A model generated the notes under the pieces. It ran no database searches and had not been told where the DNA came from. It saw nothing but the letters and a program-made list of their open reading frames with translations. This document shows, piece by piece, positions 31,612 to 41,172 of a stretch of 64,000 nucleotides of DNA (positions are counted from its first letter, which is position 1; every line of letters starts with the position of its first letter). A program made the translations under genes and the position numbers. Source of the stretch: Bradyrhizobium sp. PSBB068 (GTDB lineage Bacteria > Pseudomonadota > Alphaproteobacteria > Rhizobiales > Xanthobacteraceae); assembly GCA_016839165.1 (NCBI GenBank), contig CP069300.1:7140001-7204000 (forward strand), in the 5' to 3' direction.

Positions 31612-31627
31612 TGTTTCACGTTAAACA
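31612..31627. promoter_or_regulatory. parS-like site 1
   Basis: TGTTTCACGTTAAACA, one mismatch to the ParB consensus TGTTTCACGTGAAACA. It lies 12 bases after mnmE. Confidence 0.75.
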
Positions 31628-31656
31628 TGGTTTCGGATTGGTTAACTCGCCTCCCG

Positions 31657-31672
31657 CGTTTCACGTGAAACA
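31657..31672. promoter_or_regulatory. parS-like site 2
   Basis: CGTTTCACGTGAAACA, one mismatch (first base) to the ParB consensus. A degenerate CACGTG-centred copy follows at about 31676-31691. Confidence 0.85.
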
Positions 31673-31694
31673 TTGGGCTTCACGTGACCGCGCT

Positions 31695-31710
31695 TGTTTC
31701 ACGTGAAACA
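31695..31710. promoter_or_regulatory. parS site 3 (exact consensus)
   Basis: TGTTTCACGTGAAACA, an exact match to the 16-base palindrome bound by ParB. It is about 3.7 kb from the proposed origin and 3.9 kb before parB. Confidence 0.93.
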
Positions 31711-31719
31711 GCTCGAGCT

Positions 31720-31750
31720 CGTCATTGCGAGCGATCCGGATCAATCCATA
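31720..31750. repeat. Half copy of the CGTCATTGCGAGC repeat
   Basis: Only the left arm (CGTCATTGCGAGCGATC then CAATCCAT) is present, directly after parS site 3. The matching right arm is not visible before mnmG. Confidence 0.6.
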
Positions 31751-31833
31751 TTTCGCTCAGATGGTCGGGTCTCAGATAGCCGATCTCAACTTCGTTCTTC
31801 CGGCTTTCATCACTCCGCGATAGAAGTCCCGCC

Positions 31834-33717
31834 ATGACTTCCAGGGCAGACTCATTCGACGTCATCGTCATCGGCGGCGGCCATGCCGGCTGCGAGGCCG
31901 CGAGCGCGGCTGCCCGGATGGGCGCGCAGACGGCCCTGGTGACGCATCGTTTCGCGACCATCGGCGCGATGTCCTGCAATCCCGCTATCGGCGGGCTCGG
32001 CAAGGGTCATCTGGTGCGCGAGGTCGATGCGCTCGATGGTCTGATGGGCCGGGTCGCCGATGCCGGCGGCATCCAGTTCCGGATGCTCAATCGCCGCAAG
32101 GGTCCCGCCGTCCGTGGTCCGCGGGCCCAGGCCGACCGCAAGCTATATGCGGCCGCGATGCAGGCCGCGATCACCGAGACCGCGAACCTCAGTGTCATCG
32201 AGGGCGAGGCGGACGAGCTGATCGTCGTCGAGGGGCGCGTCACCGGCATTCGCCTGGGCGACGGCCGGCAGCTGTCCGCGGGTGCGGTTGTGATCACGAC
32301 CGGCACCTTCCTGCGCGGTCTGATCCATCTCGGCGAGAAGAATTGGCCGGCGGGCCGGGTCGGTGAGGCGCCGGCCATGGGTCTGTCCGCGTCGTTCGAG
32401 CGGGCAGGCTTCGTGCTCGGCCGGCTCAAGACGGGGACTCCGCCGCGCCTCGACGGCACCACGATCGACTGGTCGGCGGTCGAAATGCAGCCCGGAGACG
32501 ATCCGCCGGAGCCGTTTTCGGTCATGACCGACCGGATCACGACCGCGCAGATCCAGTGCGGCATCACCCGGACCACGCCGGCGACCCATGACGTGATCCG
32601 GGCCAATGTGCACCGCTCACCGATGTATTCCGGCCAGATCAAGAGCTCCGGACCGCGCTATTGTCCCTCGATCGAGGACAAGATCGTCCGTTTCGGTGAT
32701 CGCGACGGCCATCAGATCTTCCTGGAGCCGGAAGGACTCGACGACGACACGGTCTATCCCAACGGCATCTCGACCTCGCTGCCGGAAGAGGTCCAGCTCG
32801 CGATCCTCGCCAGCATCCCCGGCCTCGAGCGGGTGAAGATGGTCCGGCCCGGCTATGCGATCGAATACGATCATGTCGATCCGCGGGAGCTCGATCCGAC
32901 CCTGCAGACCAAGCGGCTGCGTGGGCTTTTCCTGGCCGGCCAGATCAACGGCACCACGGGATACGAAGAGGCGGCGGGGCAGGGCATCGTTGCCGGCCTC
33001 AACGCCGCCCTGGCGGCCGGCGGCGCCGACCCGATCGTGTTCGACCGCGCGGACGGCTATCTCGGCGTGATGATCGACGATCTCGTGACCCGGGGGATCA
33101 CCGAGCCCTATCGGATGTTCACCTCGCGCGCCGAATACCGGCTGACGCTGCGGGCTGACAACGCCGACCAGCGGCTGACCGACAAGGGCATCGCGCTCGG
33201 ATGCGTCGGGATGGCGCGCGCGGAGCGTCATAGGACCAAGATGACAGCCCTGGACGCCGCCAAGACACTGGCGAAGTCGCTGGCGATCACACCGAACGAG
33301 GCCGCCAAGCACGGGCTTTCGCTCAATCGCGACGGCCATCGCCGCTCGGCCTTTGAGCTGCTGGCTTATCCGGAGATCGAGTGGCCGGCGGTCCAGGCGA
33401 TCTGGCCGGAGCTGTCGGCCATTGACCCGGCGATCGCGGTCCATCTTGAGATCGACGCCAAATACGATGTCTATCTGAAGCGCCAGACCGCGGACGTCGA
33501 TGCCTTCCGGCGCGACGAGGGCCTGGTGCTGACCGATGTCGATTACGCCGATGTGCCCGGTCTCTCGAACGAAGCGCGCGCCAAGCTGCAGAAAGCGCAG
33601 CCGCGAACAGTCGGGCAGGCGGGCCGGATCGACGGCATGACGCCGGCGGCGTTGGGTATCCTGGCGGCCTATCTGCGACGCGAGGCGCGACGGAAATCGG
33701 CCAAGGTCAGCGCCTGA
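31834..33717 (+). CDS. mnmG: tRNA uridine-5-carboxymethylaminomethyl modification enzyme MnmG
   Basis: A 627-residue FAD enzyme of normal length. The dinucleotide fold begins [21 protein letters not shown]. The MnmG signatures [22 protein letters not shown] and GTPPRLDG with the conserved Cys-containing loop CPSIEDKI are present. It partners MnmE, encoded just upstream. The two are separated by 234 bases that carry parS sites rather than genes. Confidence 0.98.
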   Translation: MTSRADSFDVIVIGGGHAGCEAASAAARMGAQTALVTHRFATIGAMSCNPAIGGLGKGHLVREVDALDGLMGRVADAGGIQFRMLNRRKGPAVRGPRAQADRKLYAAAMQAAITETANLSVIEGEADELIVVEGRVTGIRLGDGRQLSAGAVVITTGTFLRGLIHLGEKNWPAGRVGEAPAMGLSASFERAGFVLGRLKTGTPPRLDGTTIDWSAVEMQPGDDPPEPFSVMTDRITTAQIQCGITRTTPATHDVIRANVHRSPMYSGQIKSSGPRYCPSIEDKIVRFGDRDGHQIFLEPEGLDDDTVYPNGISTSLPEEVQLAILASIPGLERVKMVRPGYAIEYDHVDPRELDPTLQTKRLRGLFLAGQINGTTGYEEAAGQGIVAGLNAALAAGGADPIVFDRADGYLGVMIDDLVTRGITEPYRMFTSRAEYRLTLRADNADQRLTDKGIALGCVGMARAERHRTKMTALDAAKTLAKSLAITPNEAAKHGLSLNRDGHRRSAFELLAYPEIEWPAVQAIWPELSAIDPAIAVHLEIDAKYDVYLKRQTADVDAFRRDEGLVLTDVDYADVPGLSNEARAKLQKAQPRTVGQAGRIDGMTPAALGILAAYLRREARRKSAKVSA

Positions 33718-33733
33718 CGTTTCACGTGAAACA
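33718..33733. promoter_or_regulatory. parS-like site 4
   Basis: CGTTTCACGTGAAACA begins one base after the mnmG stop codon and differs from the ParB consensus only at the first base. Confidence 0.85.
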
Positions 33734-33747
33734 GCGCGGCCTCACGC

Positions 33748-33865
33748 CGTCACTGCGAGGAGCGAAGCGACGAAGCAATCCATGTCTGCGCGAGCTGTGA
33801 GATGGATCGCTTCGTGGAGCCTGTCATCGGGGAGCCTAAGCGCGACCCGTTGGCTCGCAATGACG
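33748..33865. repeat. Paired inverted repeat (CGTCATTGCGAGC family, copy 2)
   Basis: The left arm is CGTCACTGCGAGGAGCGAAG then CAATCCATG. The right arm has GGATCGCTTCGTGGAGCC, an inserted stretch, and CTCGCAATGACG. It separates mnmG/parS from rsmG and supplies the codons upstream of the chosen rsmG start. Confidence 0.75.
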
Positions 33866-33889
33866 AACACCAACCTGGCATTCAAGAGA

Positions 33890-34555
33890 ATGGCTTCAAT
33901 TTCCCGTTCCGCAGACCTCGAAATCTCCGCAGCTGACAAAGCCGCGGCACTCGCGCTGACTCCTGTTTCACGTGAAACGGAAGCCCGGCTCGATCGCTAC
34001 GTCGCTCTCCTGCTGGAGTGGCAGGCCAAGACCAATCTCGTCGCGCCGTCCACGCTGCCGAATCTCTGGACCCGCCACATCTCCGATTCGCTTCAGCTCC
34101 TGAGTCTCGCGCCGACGGCGAAGTCCTGGGTCGATCTCGGCAGCGGCGGCGGCTTCCCCGGCGTCGTGCTTGCCTGTGCATTGGCTGAGACGCCTGGCGC
34201 GTCCATCCACTTGGTTGAGCGAATTGCCAAAAAAGCTGCGTTCCTGCGTGAGGCTGTCCGCGTCACGGCGTCGCCTGGGACGGTGCATCTGGCTGATATC
34301 GGGGATACTGTGGATAGAATCGCGGGGCCCATCGATTGCGTCACCGCACGGGCGCTGGCTCCGTTACATCAACTCATCGGCTTTGCGGAGCCGTGGGTCA
34401 AAAAGGGCGCCAAGGCGCTGTTTTTGAAGGGTCAAGATGTAGAGGCCGAATTGACCGAGGCCACTAAATATTGGACTATTGAGCCAAAGCTACACGCCAG
34501 CCGGACCGGCGGACAGGGCTGGATCGTCGAACTCGGGTCAATCGAGCGGCGCTAG
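33890..34555 (+). CDS. rsmG: RsmG, 16S rRNA (guanine-527-N7)-methyltransferase
   Basis: A 221-residue SAM methyltransferase. The ATG at 33890 is chosen because upstream in-frame codons lie in a genomic repeat. The SAM-binding motif VDLGSGGGFPGVVLA lies near residue 83. The N-terminal residues around LTPVSRETEARL are encoded by a parS sequence, so this segment has both protein and DNA-site functions. Loss of RsmG is known to give low-level streptomycin resistance. The gene precedes parA by 31 bases. Confidence 0.95.
   Translation: MASISRSADLEISAADKAAALALTPVSRETEARLDRYVALLLEWQAKTNLVAPSTLPNLWTRHISDSLQLLSLAPTAKSWVDLGSGGGFPGVVLACALAETPGASIHLVERIAKKAAFLREAVRVTASPGTVHLADIGDTVDRIAGPIDCVTARALAPLHQLIGFAEPWVKKGAKALFLKGQDVEAELTEATKYWTIEPKLHASRTGGQGWIVELGSIERR
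33964..33979. promoter_or_regulatory. parS-like site 5, inside rsmG
   Basis: TGTTTCACGTGAAACG differs from the ParB consensus only at the last base. It is read in frame as the Val-Ser-Arg-Glu-Thr codons of rsmG. Confidence 0.85.
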
Positions 34556-34586
34556 GGGACTCCGCAAGAGCAAATGGTATTTTGGT

Positions 34587-35438
34587 ATGACTGTGATGGA
34601 CGAGGTTTATCAAGGGGATAAGGCGCTCCAAGCGCCGGGCCATCCGCGCATCCTGTCGCTCGCCAACCAGAAGGGGGGCGTCGGCAAGACCACCACAGCG
34701 ATCAATCTTGGGACCGCACTCGCTGCGATTGGCGAGCGCGTCCTGATCGTCGATCTCGATCCGCAGGGCAACGCCTCGACCGGTCTCGGCATCGATCGCC
34801 GCAACCGCAGCTGCTCGACCTACGACGTGCTGATCGGCGAAGCGCCGCTGCGCGATGCCGTAGTCGCGACCGCAGTGCCGCGGCTGCACATTGCGGCATC
34901 CACCATGGATCTCTCCGGTCTCGAGCTCGAGCTCGGCACCACGCCGGGCCGTGCCTTCCGGTTGCGCGACGCGATCGCAGGATTGAACAACAACGTCTCG
35001 CCGGACTCCGATTACACCTACGTGCTGATCGACTGCCCGCCCTCGCTCAATCTGCTTACCGTCAATGCGATGGCCGCGTCGGACGCGATCCTGGTGCCGT
35101 TGCAATGCGAGTTCTTCGCGCTCGAAGGTCTGTCGCAATTGCTGCAGACGGTGGAGCAGGTGCGCTCGACGCTCAATCCGACCCTGTCGATCCACGGCAT
35201 CGTGCTGACCATGTTCGACTCGCGCAACAACCTCTCCAACCAGGTGGTTGCCGACGTGCGCCAGTTCATGGGCAACAAGGTCTATGACACCATGATCCCA
35301 CGCAACGTGCGGATCTCGGAAGCGCCGTCCTACGGCAAGCCGGTGCTGGTTTACGATCTCAAATGCGCCGGCAGCGACGCGTATCTCAAGCTTGCCACCG
35401 AAGTGATCCAGCGCGAGCGCGAGCTGCGCGCGCATTGA
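34587..35438 (+). CDS. parA: Chromosome partitioning ATPase ParA
   Basis: A 283-residue deviant Walker ATPase. The deviant P-loop KGGVGKTT lies near residue 30. DLDPQGNAS and VLIDCPPSLNLLT are the remaining nucleotide motifs, and NVRISEAPSYGKPV is typical of chromosomal ParA/Soj. It forms a gradient that moves ParB-parS complexes. The ATG at 34587 is 31 bases after rsmG; another ATG nine bases later is possible. Confidence 0.97.
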   Translation: MTVMDEVYQGDKALQAPGHPRILSLANQKGGVGKTTTAINLGTALAAIGERVLIVDLDPQGNASTGLGIDRRNRSCSTYDVLIGEAPLRDAVVATAVPRLHIAASTMDLSGLELELGTTPGRAFRLRDAIAGLNNNVSPDSDYTYVLIDCPPSLNLLTVNAMAASDAILVPLQCEFFALEGLSQLLQTVEQVRSTLNPTLSIHGIVLTMFDSRNNLSNQVVADVRQFMGNKVYDTMIPRNVRISEAPSYGKPVLVYDLKCAGSDAYLKLATEVIQRERELRAH

Positions 35439-35446
35439 GGGCGATG

Positions 35447-35528
35447 TGTAGGATGGGTGGAGCGAAGCGATACCCATCGCGGCACTGAACGAGAATGATG
35501 GGTTTCGCTGCGCTCTGCCCATCCTACA
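35447..35528. repeat. Inverted repeat TGTAGGATGGGT family
   Basis: TGTAGGATGGGTGGAGCGAA and TTCGCTGCGCTCTGCCCATC then CTACA form the two arms, with CGATACCCATC and GATGGGTTTCG pairing inside. The element lies between parA and parB, so the two genes are probably transcribed through a strong hairpin. This may set their relative expression. Confidence 0.8.
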
Positions 35529-35582
35529 ATCCAGATATCGAAGTTCGGAGTACTGCGTGTGAATCCAAGGGAGCTCGCAACA

Positions 35583-36473
35583 ATGGCCGATGAAGCGCGT
35601 TCGCGACTGGGGCGCGGGCTGGCAAGCCTGATCGGAGACGTCGGCGGCGAGGCGGCCGCGCATGTCGAGCGGCCGCGCACGCAGCGCAAGGTGCCGATCG
35701 AATTCCTCAAACCCAACCCGCGCAATCCGCGGCGCAGCTTCGCCGATGCCGAGCTCGGCGAACTTGCCGATTCGATCAAGGCGCGCGGCGTGATCCAGCC
35801 GATCGTGGTGCGCGCGATCAAGGGCGCGCAGGACCGTTTCGAGATCATCGCCGGCGAACGGCGCTGGCGTGCCTCGCAGCTTGCCGGTCTGCATGAAGTG
35901 CCGATCGTGCCGGTCGAGGTCTCCGATTCCGACGCGCTCGAGATCATGATCATCGAGAACGTCCAGCGCGAAGACCTCAACGCGATGGAAGAGGCGCTGG
36001 GCTATCACGCGCTCGCCGACGAGTTCAAACGCAGCCAGGAAGAGATCGCCAAGATCGTCGGCAAGAGCCGCAGCCATGTCGCCAACATGATGCGGCTGAC
36101 CAAATTGCCGAGCGAGGTGCAGGCGCTGATCTCCAAGGGCGATCTCTCCGCCGGCCACGCCCGTGCGCTGATCGGCGTGCCGGATCCGCTGGCTGCCGCC
36201 AAGCGCATCGTTGCCGAGGGCCTCAACGTCCGCCAGGCCGAGGCGCTGGCGCATGAGGAGGGCGTGCCGGAGCGCAAGCCGCAGAAGGCGCGTTCTGGCA
36301 GCGCGGCCAAGGTCGACAAGGATGCCGATACGCTGGCGCTGGAGAAGCGCGTCAGCGATGCGCTCGGCCTCGCCGTCACCGTCAGCCATCGTGATCCCGG
36401 CGGCACCGTGCAGATCAACTACCGCAACCTCGAGCAGCTCGACGAAGTGGTGCGGCGGCTCGAGGGCGGTTAG
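35583..36473 (+). CDS. parB: Chromosome partitioning protein ParB
   Basis: A 296-residue CTPase and parS-binding protein. The ATG at 35583 has AAGGGAG at good distance and is preferred to the GTG at 35559. The N-terminus holds LGRGLASLIGD, the ParA-stimulating type of helix. The CTP-binding motif is GERRWRASQ. IENVQREDLNAMEEA and the helix-turn-helix GKSRSHVANMMRL follow. The C-terminal dimerisation domain ends LEQLDEVVRRL. Its target sites are at 31612-33979. Confidence 0.97.
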   Translation: MADEARSRLGRGLASLIGDVGGEAAAHVERPRTQRKVPIEFLKPNPRNPRRSFADAELGELADSIKARGVIQPIVVRAIKGAQDRFEIIAGERRWRASQLAGLHEVPIVPVEVSDSDALEIMIIENVQREDLNAMEEALGYHALADEFKRSQEEIAKIVGKSRSHVANMMRLTKLPSEVQALISKGDLSAGHARALIGVPDPLAAAKRIVAEGLNVRQAEALAHEEGVPERKPQKARSGSAAKVDKDADTLALEKRVSDALGLAVTVSHRDPGGTVQINYRNLEQLDEVVRRLEGG

Positions 36474-36492
36474 CTCATCCGACATCTCTCCA

Positions 36493-36611
36493 CGTCATTG
36501 CGGGCGTAAGCGAAGCAATCCATTTCTCTGCATGTGCGGAGCGATGGATTGCTTCGTCGCTTCAGCGCAAAATTGCTTTCGCAATTTTGTCGCGAGCTCC
36601 TCGCAATGACG
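36493..36611. repeat. Paired inverted repeat (CGTCATTGCGAGC family, copy 3, with nested hairpin)
   Basis: The arms CGTCATTGCGGGCGTAAGCG and CTCCTCGCAATGACG match the other copies. The right arm is interrupted by an extra perfect hairpin, CAAAATTGC/GCAATTTTG, not seen in the copy at 24607. It lies between the convergent parB and holA genes. Confidence 0.8.
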
Positions 36612-36629
36612 GTGGTTGCGACGTCCCGG

Positions 36630-37661
36630 CTATCCCCGCCGCTTCGCGTTCGCCGCGATCGAGAGCAGCGCGCGCTGCCCGATCACCGCGGCGAGCGAAG
36701 CCTGCTTGCGCATGTCGAGCGCCGCGGTCGCGAGCTGATCGATGATGGTCACCAGCCGCGGCGGGGTGAAATTGCGCAGCGCGATCTCGACCATGGGCTT
36801 GCGCGAGAAATGCAGCCGCGGAAATCCGCCTTCGAGCACCGCGGATGCCGGCGTGCCGTCCGCGATCGCCAGCGCCGATTTGTGCAGCCACGCCGCCTGG
36901 CGCTGCGCAGCCGAGATGATCACGCCGGGATAGGTGCCGGCGACCATCGCCTTCGTGAACTCGCTTTCCACCAGCGCGGCATTGCCGGCGAAGGCGCCGT
37001 CGACGATCGGGTCGAGCTTCAGCTCGGAGGCGTCGGAGACCACGGTCATGACGTCGTCGAGCGTGATCTCGCCCTTGCCGTGCGCGAACAGCGCGAGCTT
37101 GCGCAGCTCGTTGCGCGAGGCCATGCGGTCGCCGCCGAGCAGCGACATCAGCACCGCGCGCGCATCGCTCGCCAGCCGCAGGTTGGATACGCGGAGCTCT
37201 TCCTCGATCAACTTGGTCAGGTCGCGTTCGGTGTCGGGATAGCATCCGATCGCGACCGCGTTCTTGGCGCGCTCGCAGATCTTGCGCAGCGGCGATTCCG
37301 GCCGGAGCTCGCCGGCCTCGATCACGATGCGGCAGTCTTTCAGCGCGGCGGTCTCGGTCAGCGTCTCGACGCCGCTTGCGAAATTGCGCGAGCCGGCGCG
37401 GACGCGGATGGCGCGGCGGCCGCCGAACAGCGGTACCGTCATCGCTTCATCGACCAGCCGCGACGGCTCGGCGGCGAGTTCGTCGCCATCGAGCCGCACC
37501 AGCGAGAACGGATCGTTGGGATCGTCGACCGCGGAGGCCATCAACGCGTCGGCGCGCTCGCGTACCAGCCCTAAGTCCGGGCCGTACAGCAGGATGATCG
37601 GTCGTCCGGCGTCCGGCCGGGCGAGGAAGCTGTCGATCTCTTTTCCGCGAAGTGCGACCAA
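36630..37661 (-). CDS. holA: DNA polymerase III delta subunit
   Basis: A 343-residue clamp-loader subunit. The N-terminus VALRGKEIDSFLARP and LLYGPDLGLVRERADALM are typical, with the AAA-like fold lacking a functional P-loop, as expected for delta. It opens the beta clamp during loading. It starts eight bases after lptE ends, so leuS-lptE-holA forms one leftward unit. Confidence 0.93.
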   Translation of the reverse strand: MVALRGKEIDSFLARPDAGRPIILLYGPDLGLVRERADALMASAVDDPNDPFSLVRLDGDELAAEPSRLVDEAMTVPLFGGRRAIRVRAGSRNFASGVETLTETAALKDCRIVIEAGELRPESPLRKICERAKNAVAIGCYPDTERDLTKLIEEELRVSNLRLASDARAVLMSLLGGDRMASRNELRKLALFAHGKGEITLDDVMTVVSDASELKLDPIVDGAFAGNAALVESEFTKAMVAGTYPGVIISAAQRQAAWLHKSALAIADGTPASAVLEGGFPRLHFSRKPMVEIALRNFTPPRLVTIIDQLATAALDMRKQASLAAVIGQRALLSIAANAKRRG

Positions 37662-37669
37662 TGCGTCGA

Positions 37670-38224
37670 TCAGGTCCCGCTGGAGAAGAACGAGGCGAGC
37701 CGGGTCTGGATATTGTCGGCGATCTCGTGCGCGGCGCGGTCCTCTGCGTCGCGCAGGGCGCGGGTGCGAGCGAAGCGCTGGTAGGAGCCCGGCATGTCAT
37801 AGGATACGCGCGAGAACGTGGTACCGGTCATGACCGACTTGTTCGAGGCGATCTCGATCAGGTTGAACTGGGCGTCGACGCCATAGTTCTCGCTGCTCGG
37901 CAGCGCGGTGGCCGGGTCGATCATCAGCGAGGAGCGGCTGGTGGTGAAGCGCAGCACCAGCCGGTGCGTCGGCGGCATGCCAGTGGCGGTGCCGTAGAGC
38001 TTGAAGGCGAGGGCATTGCGGACCTCGACGCCGACCCGGGCCTCGCGGGAGGCATTCGGCTTGTCGACCGGCGGAACCTCGACGCCCATCAGCTTTTCGC
38101 GCAGCGCGGGCGAACCGTCGAGGGTGCGCTCGGCATACATCGGCTGGAAGCATCCGGCCGTCAGCGCGGCCAAGGCGGCCACGGCTACAAACCGGGCGGC
38201 GATCCTGATCCTAGCCGACAACAT
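37670..38224 (-). CDS. lptE: LPS-assembly lipoprotein LptE
   Basis: A 184-residue outer-membrane lipoprotein. The signal sequence ends in a lipobox LTAGC with Cys25, followed by FQPMYAE, a start typical of alphaproteobacterial LptE. It plugs the LptD barrel that inserts LPS into the outer leaflet. Its start overlaps the end of leuS by 14 bases. Identification rests partly on the conserved leuS-lptE-holA order. Confidence 0.9.
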   Translation of the reverse strand: MLSARIRIAARFVAVAALAALTAGCFQPMYAERTLDGSPALREKLMGVEVPPVDKPNASREARVGVEVRNALAFKLYGTATGMPPTHRLVLRFTTSRSSLMIDPATALPSSENYGVDAQFNLIEIASNKSVMTGTTFSRVSYDMPGSYQRFARTRALRDAEDRAAHEIADNIQTRLASFFSSGT

Positions 38225-40847
38225 TGACGATCCTCATGGGCACCACGATCACCTTGCGGACGGGTTTGCCGTCCAAGGCGGCTTTTACCGCATCGAGCGC
38301 CAAAACGGCAGCCTCTATCTCCGCATTTTGGGCGGTGCGTGGCACGGTGACATCACCTCGTTTTTTACCGTTGACCTGGACGACCAGGGTCACGCTGTCT
38401 TCGACCAGCAAATCGCGCTCGATTTGCGGCCAATCGGCCTCGGAAACCAGCCCGGTTCGGCCCAGAACCACCCAGCACTCCTCGGCCAGATGCGGCATCA
38501 TCGGCGAGAACAGCTGGACCAGGATCGTCGCAGCCTCCTTGACGGCCCAAGCAACGTCCGGAGAGACATCCGGCGCCGGCTTGTCGCCTTTGGCCAGCAC
38601 TTCGGCCAGCGCATTGGCGAATTCGCGGATATGGGCGAGGCAGACGTTGAAATGCAGCCGCTCGATCCCGGACGACACCTTGTCGAGCGCGCCATGGGCC
38701 GCCTTGCGCAGCGCCTGCGCCTCGGGTCCGAACGAAGCCGGCCGGGCCGCCGGCGCCGCCTTGGCGATCTCCGCCGATTCGTTCACCAGCCGCCACAGCC
38801 GCTGCACGAAGCGGGCGGCGCCCTGCACCCGCTCGTCGCTCCAGATCACGTCGCGGTCCGGCGGCGAGTCCGACAGCATGAACCAGCGCGCCACGTCGGC
38901 GCCGTAGCTCGCGATGATGTCGTCGGGGTCGACGGTGTTCTTCTTCGACTTAGACATCTTCTCGATCGGGCCGATCTCGATGTCTTCGCCGGTCGCCAGC
39001 AGCACCGCGCGGCGAGCGTTACCATCAACCTCGATCTTCACCTCGGCCGGGGTGACCCAGCTGCCGTCGGCCTTCTGGTAGGTCTCGTGCACCACCATGC
39101 CCTGGGTGAACATGCCGGCGAACGGCTCCGACATGTCGATGTGGCCGGTGGCCTTCATCGCGCGGGTGAAGAAGCGGCTGTAGAGCAGATGCAGGATCGC
39201 GTGCTCGACGCCGCCGATGTACTGGTCGACCGGCATCATCCGGTTGGCGATCGCCGGCGTGGTCGGCGCGGTCTCGTTCCACGGATCGGTGAAGCGCGCG
39301 AAGTACCAGGACGAGTCCACGAAGGTGTCCATCGTGTCGGTCTCGCGCACCGCCTTGCCGCCGCACTTCGGGCAGTTGACGTGCTTCCAGGTCGGGTGAT
39401 GGTCGAGCGCGTTGCCCGGTCTGTCGAAGGAGACGTCCTCCGGCAGTGTCACCGGCAACTGATCGTCCGGCACCGGCACCACGTCGCATTTGGGGCAATG
39501 GATCACCGGGATCGGGCAGCCCCAATAACGCTGGCGCGAAATGCCCCAGTCGCGCAGGCGGAAATTGACCTGACGCTCGCCGACCGGCGCGTTGCCGCGG
39601 ACTTCGCTCTCCAGCCGTTTCGCAACGTCTTCCTTGGCAGCTTCGATGGTCATGCCGTCGAGGAAGCGCGAATTGATCATGCGGCCGTCGCCGTCATAGG
39701 CGGTGTCGGTGATGACAAAGGTCTTCGGGTCCTGCCCTTCAGGGCAGACCACCGGGACGTTGCCGAGATTGTACTTGTTGACGAAGTCGAGGTCGCGCTG
39801 GTCGTGCGCGGGGCAGCCGAAGATCGCGCCGGTGCCGTATTCCATCAGCACGAAATTCGCGACATAGACCGGCAGCTTCCAGCTCGGATCGAACGGATGC
39901 ACCGCCTTGATGCCGGTGTCGAAGCCCTGCTTCTCGGCGGTGTCGATGATCGACTGCGCGGTGCCGATCTTCTTGATGTCGGCAATGAACGCGGCGAGAT
40001 CAGGATTCTTCGCGGCAGCGGCCTGCGCCAGCGGATGATCCGCCGAGATCGCCATGAATTTTGCGCCGAACAGCGTGTCCGGCCGTGTGGTGAAGATCTT
40101 CAGCTCGCTCTCACCGGCCGGCGTGGTTGCCGGATCCAGCGCGAAGCGGATCAAGAGGCCCTCGGAGCGGCCGATCCAGTTGCGCTGCATCAGCCGCACC
40201 TTGTCGGGCCAGCGGTCGAGACCATCCAGCGCGTCCAGCAGCTCCTGCGCGTACTTCGTGATCTTGAAGACCCACTGGCTCATTTCCCGTTGTTCGACAA
40301 CGGCGCCCGAACGCCAGCCGCGGCCGTCGATCACCTGCTCGTTGGCGAGCACGGTCATGTCGACCGGGTCCCAGTTCAGCTTGCGCTTCTCGCGTTCGGC
40401 GAGGCCGGCAGCCAGCATGTCCAGGAACATCTTCTGCTGATGCTTGTAGTAGCTGGGGTCGCAGGTCGCGAACTCGCGGGACCAGTCGAGCGACAGCCCG
40501 ATCGACCGCAGCTGCTTCTTCATCGCGGCGATGTTGTCGTAGGTCCAGGCCTTCGGCGCCACCTTGCGCTCGATCGCGGCGTTCTCGGCCGGCAGGCCGA
40601 ACGCATCCCAGCCCATCGGGTGCAGCACGTTGAAACCCTTGGCGCGCATGAAGCGGGCCAGCACGTCGCCGAGCGTGTAATTGCGGACATGGCCGATATG
40701 GATGCGCCCCGACGGATAGGGGAACATCTCGAGCACGTAATATTTCGGCCGCTTATCGTCGTTCTTGGAGGCAAAGATCGCCTTTTCGTCCCAGATGGCT
40801 TGCCAGCGGGGTTCGGATTCACGGGCGTTGTAGCGTTCGGCGGTCAT
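38211..40847 (-). CDS. leuS: Leucyl-tRNA synthetase
   Basis: An 878-residue class I synthetase. The start at 40847 ([16 protein letters not shown]) is chosen over an ATG 36 bases upstream because it matches the family N-terminus. The HIGH motif is at [10 protein letters not shown] near residue 45-50, and KMSKSKKN lies near residue 630. The editing domain includes [11 protein letters not shown] zinc-type cysteine cluster ([16 protein letters not shown]) is visible in the insertion. Confidence 0.98.
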   Translation of the reverse strand: MTAERYNARESEPRWQAIWDEKAIFASKNDDKRPKYYVLEMFPYPSGRIHIGHVRNYTLGDVLARFMRAKGFNVLHPMGWDAFGLPAENAAIERKVAPKAWTYDNIAAMKKQLRSIGLSLDWSREFATCDPSYYKHQQKMFLDMLAAGLAEREKRKLNWDPVDMTVLANEQVIDGRGWRSGAVVEQREMSQWVFKITKYAQELLDALDGLDRWPDKVRLMQRNWIGRSEGLLIRFALDPATTPAGESELKIFTTRPDTLFGAKFMAISADHPLAQAAAAKNPDLAAFIADIKKIGTAQSIIDTAEKQGFDTGIKAVHPFDPSWKLPVYVANFVLMEYGTGAIFGCPAHDQRDLDFVNKYNLGNVPVVCPEGQDPKTFVITDTAYDGDGRMINSRFLDGMTIEAAKEDVAKRLESEVRGNAPVGERQVNFRLRDWGISRQRYWGCPIPVIHCPKCDVVPVPDDQLPVTLPEDVSFDRPGNALDHHPTWKHVNCPKCGGKAVRETDTMDTFVDSSWYFARFTDPWNETAPTTPAIANRMMPVDQYIGGVEHAILHLLYSRFFTRAMKATGHIDMSEPFAGMFTQGMVVHETYQKADGSWVTPAEVKIEVDGNARRAVLLATGEDIEIGPIEKMSKSKKNTVDPDDIIASYGADVARWFMLSDSPPDRDVIWSDERVQGAARFVQRLWRLVNESAEIAKAAPAARPASFGPEAQALRKAAHGALDKVSSGIERLHFNVCLAHIREFANALAEVLAKGDKPAPDVSPDVAWAVKEAATILVQLFSPMMPHLAEECWVVLGRTGLVSEADWPQIERDLLVEDSVTLVVQVNGKKRGDVTVPRTAQNAEIEAAVLALDAVKAALDGKPVRKVIVVPMRIVNVVG

Positions 40848-40977
40848 GAAATCGCAGGGTTTTCGGTGATTTTCGGGTCCCATCCGGGGACGGCGGACTA
40901 GGCCACAAAAACGCCCATGGGGTCAACGGCTTGGGGCCCGGCAAATGCTCATGCCGGGGCGCCGCCAGCAGTCTTCC

Positions 40978-41099
40978 CGTCGTCCTGGCGAAAGCCAGGA
41001 CCCATAACCACAGGCGTTTGTTGGGAAAGGGGTCGCGGCCCCAGCTTCGCGCAATCATCAGCCGCGGGGGTAATGGGTCCTGGCCTTCGCCAGGACGAC
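40978..41099. repeat. Paired inverted repeat (GTCGTCCCGGCGAAGG family, copy 3)
   Basis: CGTCGTCCTGGCGAAAGCCA then GGACCCATAACC at the left, and TAATGGGTCCTGGCCTTCGC then CAGGACGAC at the right. The stem bases differ from copies 1 and 2 (CCTGG in place of CCCGG) but covary, so pairing is kept. It lies upstream of leuS and downstream of the MASE1 kinase gene. Confidence 0.85.
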
Positions 41100-41172
41100 A
41101 CCGAATGTACAGCTTCGCCGGTGGTCAAGGTTCCGCATTTTCGCGACGCGATCCGGTGCTTAGCCGAGGGCG

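Noticed and set aside
34476..36485. A 669-codon open frame on the - strand
   Set aside because: It is antisense to parA and parB, runs through the intergenic repeat, and has shadow-like composition.
38001..40901. A 966-codon open frame on the + strand
   Set aside because: It lies entirely opposite leuS and lptE, whose family motifs are unmistakable. Long antisense frames are common in GC-rich codon-biased genes. The translation is rich in Arg, His and Asp with no domain.
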